From NCBI RefSeq assembly GCF_905475465.1, contig NC_062242.1, forward strand, positions 10,629,501 to 10,693,500: a stretch of DNA of 64,000 nucleotides. Direction: 5' to 3'. The stretch comes from Pieris napi (Eukaryota > Arthropoda > Insecta > Lepidoptera > Pieridae). This document shows positions 58,248 to 64,000 of the stretch, piece after piece (the stretch's first letter is position 1; each line of letters begins with the position of its first letter). The notes under the pieces are model-generated. The model saw only the letters and a program-made list of their open reading frames with translations. It was not told where the DNA came from and did not search any database. Made by a program: the position numbers and the translations under genes.

Positions 58248-61200
58248 ATGGCGAGTGTGCGGATAGAATTATTAAGCCGTGATAATTACGACTCATGGCG
58301 AATCCAGGCCCATGCTCTATTGATTAAGAGCGATGTGTGGGGCTATGTGGATGGTAGCATTAAGAAGCCAGCTGAGCCAGCAGAGGCGTTGCTTTGGGAA
58401 GCGGCGGATGCAAAGGCGAGAGCGGAGATTATTCTCTCAATTAGTCCAGGTGAGCTACGACACATTAAGGGGACGAGTACGTCGCGAGAATGTTGGTTCA
58501 AATTAGAAAGCATCTTCGCGTCTTCGGGTCCCGCTAAGAAAGCGACACTGTTAAAGCAGCTCATATTACACAAGATGTGTGAGGAGGACGACATGCGTGA
58601 ATATCTGTTAAGCTTCTTTGAAGCCAAAGAAAAGTTACTAGACATGGACATAAATATAAATAATGATCTTGCATCTATTATTTTACTCTATAGTCTGCCC
58701 CCAAGTTATGAGAACTTTAGATGTGCGATGGAGACTAGAGATTCATTGCCAGACCCGAATTCTTTAAAAGTTAAAATTCTTGAAGAAGATGCCTCTAGGC
58801 GACAGCAAAGGATGGAGACAGAGAGGGGGTCGTCAGCAATGTTCGCTAGGAGAAAAACCACGCTAGGAGCTAGGAGTTCTACATCTAAAAATCCGCAGAA
58901 TTATAAACCGGATCAAGCGTTTAAATTTAAATGTTACAGATGTCATAAACAAGGGCATAAAGCTTCGGACTGCCCGTGTAAAGGAACAAGGCAGGACTCA
59001 AAATGTGTTAGTGAGTTAGGTGCTAGTGAGAATTTTAACTCATGTGTTCTATCTGTTTCAGAGTGTAACGGAGTGATTGGTTCGGGATGTGGAGGAAACT
59101 GGCTCATAGATAGTGGGTGTACATCGCACCTTTGTAGATCGAAAGGAAAATTTGACACCTTGACAAATTGCAGTAGTAAGTTAAGTTTGGCCACCAATGT
59201 GAGTACATTTGCAAAAGGTAAAGGAACTGTGAGTTTGAATGGGGAGGTTCCGATAAAACTATCAGACACTTTATATGTTCCCGATTTGCGATGCAACTTA
59301 ATTTCCGTATCTAAAATTACAAGCAAAGGTTTTAATGTAACTTTTAAGAAAGATTCAGCTTATGTAACCGATTCTGAAGGGAATATTAAGTTCATAGCAG
59401 ATCGAAAAAACAACCTTTATTATATGCGGGAGGGCCATGCTTCTGTTTCTGCGATTTCCGAAACTAAGAACGATTTACTATCCTGGCACGAACGTTTAGG
59501 TCACTTAAATGTGAAGGATTTAATAAAAGTATTAGGTCATGTGGGCATTAAAGTTGATATGTCAAATATAAATATTTTATACGACTGTAAGTATTGTGTG
59601 CAGGGTAAGATGACTTCTTTCCCATTTTCCAAGTCGAGTGGACCATGTGACGAAAAACTGTCCATCATTCATTCCGATGTAGTTGGGCCAATTCGAAATG
59701 AAACTGTCGGTGGTGCAAAATATTTTGTCACGTTTATTGACGATTGTACTAGATGGTGCGAAGTTTACTTACTGAAGAGTAAGAGTGGTGTTCTGGAATG
59801 TTTCAAAGAATACAAGAGCTATGTTGAGAACCTTACCGCTAAGAGAATAAAGTATTTACAAACTGATAACGGTGGAGAATACTGTAATAATAAGTTTGAT
59901 CAATTCCTGAAACAAGAGGGGATAATAAGAAGACTGACTATACCTCAAACCCCACAGCAGAATGGCGTAGCAGAACGAATGAACAGGACATTAGTTGAAA
60001 TGGCTAGGTGTATGTTACTTTCATCTAATCTCTCAGCAGGTTTTTGGGGAGATGCTGTATTGGTGGCATGTCATATTAGGAATCGTTGTCCCACGAGTAG
60101 TTTGGGTGGTACAATTCCGTACGAGAAGTGGTTTGGCTCTCCAGTGAAGATTGAGTATCTTCAGAAGTTTGAAGCTGAAGTTTATGTTCTAGACAAGAGT
60201 CCAACCAAGGACAAATTTGCTGCCAGAAGTGTCAATGGAATATTTATTGGATATCCAATGAACCAAAAGGGATATAAGGTATGGATACCAGTAGACCATA
60301 AAACCATTATAGCTAGGGATGTGAAATTCTGCAAGACGAGGCTCGATACTAATGATGACAGGAAATCGGAAATTACTCATGATCCTTTTCAGCTAGATCA
60401 ATTTTCTACTGATGTTGATACACCGAAGCCGAAATATGTAGAGGTGGACGTAATACCAAGTACATCTTATTCAGGAACTCGAGAAATGATCGTGGATACA
60501 TCTTATTCAGGAACTCGAGAAATGATCGTGGAGACGACTGATTCACCCCTTGGTTCACCTTCTCTATGTCATGAGGAAGATAGTGAAATAGCGCAAGCTG
60601 ATACAGAGGTAACGTATAAGAGAGGTCCCGGAAGACCAAAACTTCAGAAAGGCCAAGTTGGCCGACCTAAGAAGGTCTATAAAATGATACCCAATGATAA
60701 TAATGGCCGTGCAGAAGAAACTTTACCTGAGGATGTTGCGTTGACTGTGGAAACTTCCTTAGGGGATGCCCTAAGTAGCGCTGAACGTGCTCTATGGGAG
60801 GAAGCAATATTGTCTGAGGTCAAAAGTCTTGTAAAAAATGAAACATGGGAAATTGTTCAAAAGCCGAGAAATCGAAAAGCGGTAGGATGCCGATATGTAT
60901 TGACAACGAAGCTTAACGTTGACAAAACCGAGAAGAAGAAAGCACGGTTGGTAGCCAAGGGCTACAGTCAACGATATGGCATCGATTACCGAAACACTTT
61001 TTCACCTGTCGTCCGACTAGACACGATAAGACTGCTTACAGCGCTCGCGGTTGAATTAGACATGGAGATACACCAGTTGGATATCAATACTGCATATCTG
61101 AATGGATATCTTGACGAGGAAATTTATATGGAGGTTCCAGAATTGTTGACAGAGTGCTTAGGTAGAATTATTAAAGAAGAAAAAGACGAAAGCTTAAAAG

Positions 61201-62354
61201 AGCAGGCTCGTAAGATGTTAAATGATCTGAAGACAGGTGGAGATGTATGTCGATTGAAGAAATCACTGTATGGCTTGAAACAAGCTGGACGTCAATGGAA
61301 CAAAAGACTTGACAATAAATTGAAGTCAATGCATTTTAAACAGTCTTTGAAGGAACCGTGTCTCTACTATTTGGACGGTAACTCCATTGATACGTCTATA
61401 TACTTAGCGGTTTATGTTGATGATTTACTGATAGTTTCACGCAATAAAGGTCTCATACAATCTTTCAAAGATGAACTTTCCAAAGAGTTTGATTTAAAAG
61501 ACTATGGACTGGCGAAATATATTTTAGGCATTGACATTGTCAAAAATGAGTATGCCACGAAACTGTCACAACAAAAATATATTAATGATTTGATGATAAA
61601 ATTCGGCATGGAGAATTGTAAAGAAACAGTGACCACGCCGATGGAGGTGAATTTTAGACCCGATGGTTCACAAATTCCGCTGGAGAAGGAATGTCCATAT
61701 AGAGAATTAATCGGAAGCTTGATTTATCTTTCAGCAGGAACTCGTCCGGATATCACACACGCCGTGACAAGATTAGCAGCGTTTTGTGATAATCCTGGAC
61801 AGATACAGTGGAATGCGGTGAAAAGATTACTTCGTTATCTTAAGAGGACAGCCGATTATGGACTGATTTATCGAAAAACAGGTAAGAGCTTAATTGGTTA
61901 TTCGGATGCTGACTGGGCAAATTGTCCTATAGATAGGAAGTCATACTCCGGGTATGCTTTTTTGTTAGGAGGGGCTGCGATTTCATGGAAATCCCAGAAA
62001 CAGAAATGCGTAGCAACTTCAACGTGCGAAGCCGAATATATTAGTTTAAATTTGGCGATAAAAGAGGCAGTTTACCTGAATAGTCTTATGAAAGAGATAG
62101 GGTTGCGCGATTTCGGGAACATAGTGTTGTACTGCGATAATCAAGGTGCCTTATTTCTATCGGAGGATCCAGTCTTCCACGCCCGAACTAAACATTTCGA
62201 TATTCAATATTATTTTATAAGAAGTGTTTTAAGGGAGAATACTGACATACAATTATCGTATGTGTCTACCGAGGAGATGGCGGCGGATGTGCTAACAAAA
62301 GCTTTACAAAGACAGAAACATTACCGCTGCATCTCAATGTTAGGTGTAGATTAA
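58248..62354 (+). CDS. Copia Gag-Pol polyprotein, 1368 aa
   Basis: Single frame; the first ATG is at 58248 (M-A-S-V-R-I-E-L-L-S). Gag carries a CCHC knuckle (residues 229-242, C-Y-R-C-H-K-Q-G-H-K-A-S-D-C). The protease active site is D-S-G at 288-290. Integrase has an H/C finger starting near H414 and the catalytic triad D477, D540, E576, with exactly 35 residues between the last two. Reverse transcriptase has Y-V-D-D at 1056-1059. RNase H has S-D-A-D-W and E-A-E-Y. The linker between integrase and reverse transcriptase contains a perfect or near-perfect 36-bp duplication (60462-60533) and two G-R-P-K motifs (795-798, 805-808) resembling AT-hooks. No frameshift or stop interrupts it. Confidence 0.95.
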   Translation: MASVRIELLSRDNYDSWRIQAHALLIKSDVWGYVDGSIKKPAEPAEALLWEAADAKARAEIILSISPGELRHIKGTSTSRECWFKLESIFASSGPAKKATLLKQLILHKMCEEDDMREYLLSFFEAKEKLLDMDININNDLASIILLYSLPPSYENFRCAMETRDSLPDPNSLKVKILEEDASRRQQRMETERGSSAMFARRKTTLGARSSTSKNPQNYKPDQAFKFKCYRCHKQGHKASDCPCKGTRQDSKCVSELGASENFNSCVLSVSECNGVIGSGCGGNWLIDSGCTSHLCRSKGKFDTLTNCSSKLSLATNVSTFAKGKGTVSLNGEVPIKLSDTLYVPDLRCNLISVSKITSKGFNVTFKKDSAYVTDSEGNIKFIADRKNNLYYMREGHASVSAISETKNDLLSWHERLGHLNVKDLIKVLGHVGIKVDMSNINILYDCKYCVQGKMTSFPFSKSSGPCDEKLSIIHSDVVGPIRNETVGGAKYFVTFIDDCTRWCEVYLLKSKSGVLECFKEYKSYVENLTAKRIKYLQTDNGGEYCNNKFDQFLKQEGIIRRLTIPQTPQQNGVAERMNRTLVEMARCMLLSSNLSAGFWGDAVLVACHIRNRCPTSSLGGTIPYEKWFGSPVKIEYLQKFEAEVYVLDKSPTKDKFAARSVNGIFIGYPMNQKGYKVWIPVDHKTIIARDVKFCKTRLDTNDDRKSEITHDPFQLDQFSTDVDTPKPKYVEVDVIPSTSYSGTREMIVDTSYSGTREMIVETTDSPLGSPSLCHEEDSEIAQADTEVTYKRGPGRPKLQKGQVGRPKKVYKMIPNDNNGRAEETLPEDVALTVETSLGDALSSAERALWEEAILSEVKSLVKNETWEIVQKPRNRKAVGCRYVLTTKLNVDKTEKKKARLVAKGYSQRYGIDYRNTFSPVVRLDTIRLLTALAVELDMEIHQLDINTAYLNGYLDEEIYMEVPELLTECLGRIIKEEKDESLKEQARKMLNDLKTGGDVCRLKKSLYGLKQAGRQWNKRLDNKLKSMHFKQSLKEPCLYYLDGNSIDTSIYLAVYVDDLLIVSRNKGLIQSFKDELSKEFDLKDYGLAKYILGIDIVKNEYATKLSQQKYINDLMIKFGMENCKETVTTPMEVNFRPDGSQIPLEKECPYRELIGSLIYLSAGTRPDITHAVTRLAAFCDNPGQIQWNAVKRLLRYLKRTADYGLIYRKTGKSLIGYSDADWANCPIDRKSYSGYAFLLGGAAISWKSQKQKCVATSTCEAEYISLNLAIKEAVYLNSLMKEIGLRDFGNIVLYCDNQGALFLSEDPVFHARTKHFDIQYYFIRSVLRENTDIQLSYVSTEEMAADVLTKALQRQKHYRCISMLGVD
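60462..60533 (+). repeat. 36-bp direct duplication inside copia pol
   Basis: Two adjacent 36-bp units beginning acatcttattcagg, encoding T-S-Y-S-G-T-R-E-M-I-V-(D/E) twice in frame. They lie in the linker between integrase and reverse transcriptase. The units differ only at the last base. Confidence 0.9.
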
Positions 62355-62423
62355 GATTGCATGTCTGTATATTTTTGTAATGACTATTTAGTACATATTT
62401 GTTGTTAAATGTGTATGCAAATC

Positions 62424-62432
62424 AAGGGGGTG
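62424..62432 (+). other. Copia polypurine tract
   Basis: aagggggtg immediately before the 3' LTR, the expected place and composition for plus-strand priming. Confidence 0.75.
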
Positions 62433-62591
62433 TATTAGAGGAAACTCTTTGGTAATTTGCATACATATTATATCGTCATAGTTCGTTATTTAAAGTTGGC
62501 GTTGCTATGGTCTTGTTATGTTTTTATATTGTCAATTATTAATAAACTGGACTGCTGCACGCGACTACCGCTGCACACTTATAACCCAACA
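62433..62591 (+). repeat. Copia 3' LTR
   Basis: 159 bp, identical by eye to the 5' LTR, followed by the target duplication aaatc. Confidence 0.92.
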
Positions 62592-62747
62592 AAATCCCTA
62601 AGGGGTTATACTAATGCAACCACTATGCCACGGAGGTCTGAAATAGAAATAACAACTTTGTCGCAATGACTATCAGTTATATCGGTGAAAAACAAAAGAG
62701 GCTCGCGATGCAAAGGTTTCCCAATACAAGCTTTTATATTGGTAAAA

Positions 62748-63112
62748 AAAGGGTGCGTGTACTTATGTACGCGCGTAAGAAGTTATACTTCTTTGGCATT
62801 ATTAAAAATAGTTTTTGATTGCATGCAAATAATTAATTACAATTAAATTATCATAGACTGGAAAAGGAGTCATTATAGTCAATAAAGTTCAGTTTACATA
62901 TTTTGAAAAATTAAATAAATAAATAAATTCTCTTACATTAAGTGTAACATAAATTCTAGTATTATTCGAATGTTGTTTTTAAATTATGTCCAATGCCGTA
63001 GCATCTTCCGTGGGCAACTTCATTCTGTTAATTTTGTGTCACGGTGCGCGCGCATCGGAAAATTTCACTCTCATCAATTTTTCATAACGCGCCTAAAGAA
63101 GTATAACTTCAT
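62748..63112. mobile_element. Short element related to family V
   Basis: Starts agggtgcgtgtacttatgta with gtaagaagttatacttcttt, and ends gcgcctaaagaagtataact. Same terminal layout as family V; different interior. Confidence 0.55.
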
Positions 63113-63709
63113 TAATAAGTACATAGCCTATAGGTTACGTTGTCGTTTAATTGAGGTCGATCTTCAAACAAAAAAGATTAAAATCTTTTCAATACTTTAA
63201 TGAGTTCTCATTTACCGAAAAGGTTTTATATATAAAAATATTTTAATGTAAAACCTCTTTTAAATATACCGAGATCAATTACCAACAAAATGATTAACTA
63301 CGTTGGAAACAAGTTTTTAAAGAATTATTGAAATCAATGGCGATATAATGATTTTTCTATCCAATTATTAATTAGGTATAATTTGTGTGTGCTAAATTAA
63401 TTGCTATATTATTATTGGTTTTTAATGTAAATTACAAGTGATTTGTTTAATTTTATTCAATACACCCCCGTATTTTGTTTTAATCTTTTAATCGTCTGAG
63501 GTTAGAGGCCCTCTGAACAGCAGTAGGTGTAAGCAGGAACTTTCTATCTATCGTTTTTTTTTAATGCAAAACTTGTCCGATGCTACGACTAATGGTTTAT
63601 ATTTATAGATTATTGAAACCAGCCGTAAATACGCAATACTTGCTCATACGGTAAATTAAAATAATTTGTGTAACAGTAAATTAAAAAAATGTATAAGTCC
63701 AAAAACTCA

Positions 63710-63845
63710 CTTTTTTTTTGTTATAGTAGGCAAAGGCTCACCTGATGTTAAGTGATACGCTGCCCGTGGATACTCACACTGCCAGAAGGCTTGCAAGTGC
63801 GTTGCCGGCCTTTCAATAATTGGTACGCTCTTTTCTTGAAATATA
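63710..63845 (+). repeat. Interspersed repeat family III, partial
   Basis: Contains ggctcacctgatgttaagtg and gtgcgttgccggcctttc; stops at cttttcttgaaat. Confidence 0.65.
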
Positions 63846-64000
63846 AGAGATGACCACAAGAGTAGAAAGAAGAATCCGAACCTCCAAATCTTTATTACAT
63901 ATTTTGGCTCATGCCAAAATGTGAGGTTCCAAAAACTAACACAGACACAGCGCAAGCCTATAACAAATCTCACACACTCTCAAATATAAAGTGTAATACG

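Larger units (their letters stand above)
58014..62591 (+). mobile_element. Complete Ty1/copia LTR retrotransposon
   Basis: 4578 bp with 159-bp LTRs at both ends that I read as identical. It has a 5-bp target duplication aaatc (58009-58013 and 62592-62596), a primer-binding site just after the left LTR, a purine tract before the right LTR, and one uninterrupted Gag-Pol frame. The domain order protease, integrase, reverse transcriptase, RNase H is diagnostic of Ty1/copia. Intact structure and identical LTRs point to a very recent insertion, possibly polymorphic and still mobile (inference). Confidence 0.95.
62597..64000. other. Right flank of the copia element, no gene seen
   Basis: Contains a family V-like short element and a partial family III repeat. 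The remaining ORFs are short and without recognisable content. Confidence 0.55.

Noticed and set aside
60406..60639. Minus-strand ORFs within the copia element
   Set aside because: Shadows of the intact Gag-Pol frame on the other strand.

Overview
This is an AT-rich eukaryotic window that looks lepidopteran (butterfly or moth). It has small exons in long introns, several tRNA-derived SINE families, short non-autonomous Helitrons, LINE fragments, a Ty1/copia retrotransposon, and an insect gene of the Kirre/Roughest (IRM) adhesion family. I read the family assignments from the sequence; I could not search a database.

Layout. The main gene lies on the minus strand from 55.7 kb to 23.8 kb. It encodes a Kirre/Rst type I membrane protein with five Ig domains. 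I could assemble 19 coding exons with matching splice phases (2457 nt, 818 aa). They run from a signal peptide (exon 1) through five Ig domains (exons 1-12), one transmembrane segment (exon 13) and a cytoplasmic tail (exons 13-19) that ends in a PDZ-type T-H-V carboxyl terminus encoded by a 29-nt terminal exon.

Duplication. Exons 10-19 and their introns (20529-33945) are present a second time at 1-13751. The geometry fits a head-to-tail tandem duplication of about 20.2 kb (unit 13752-33945) with its junction at 13751/13752. That unit also contains the downstream neighbour, so a second copy of that neighbour is predicted just left of the window. The right edge of the duplication lies 18 nt inside intron 9. 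Copy A (exons 10-19 at 3724-11447) therefore has no upstream exons of its own, yet all its reading frames and splice sites are intact. By eye it differs from copy B at 11 coding positions, 9 of them silent.

The neighbour (14.4-17.7 kb, minus strand) is a two-ORF unit: a 171-aa unknown protein ending in H-W-W-W-F, then after 41 nt an 861-aa two-exon protein of the insect DUF4781 type. The two frames could not be joined by any splice I could find, so a dicistronic transcript is possible.

Right side. A complete Ty1/copia element (58014-62591) has LTRs I read as identical, a 5-bp target duplication, a primer-binding site matching the copia-type half of initiator tRNA-Met, and one intact 1368-aa Gag-Pol frame. 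It looks very recently inserted.

The rest is intron or intergenic DNA carrying repeats: three Helitrons (one with its empty site visible in the other duplicate), tRNA-SINEs, LINE 3' fragments, a MITE with 25-bp terminal inverted repeats, a 5S-rRNA-derived remnant, and short tandem repeats.
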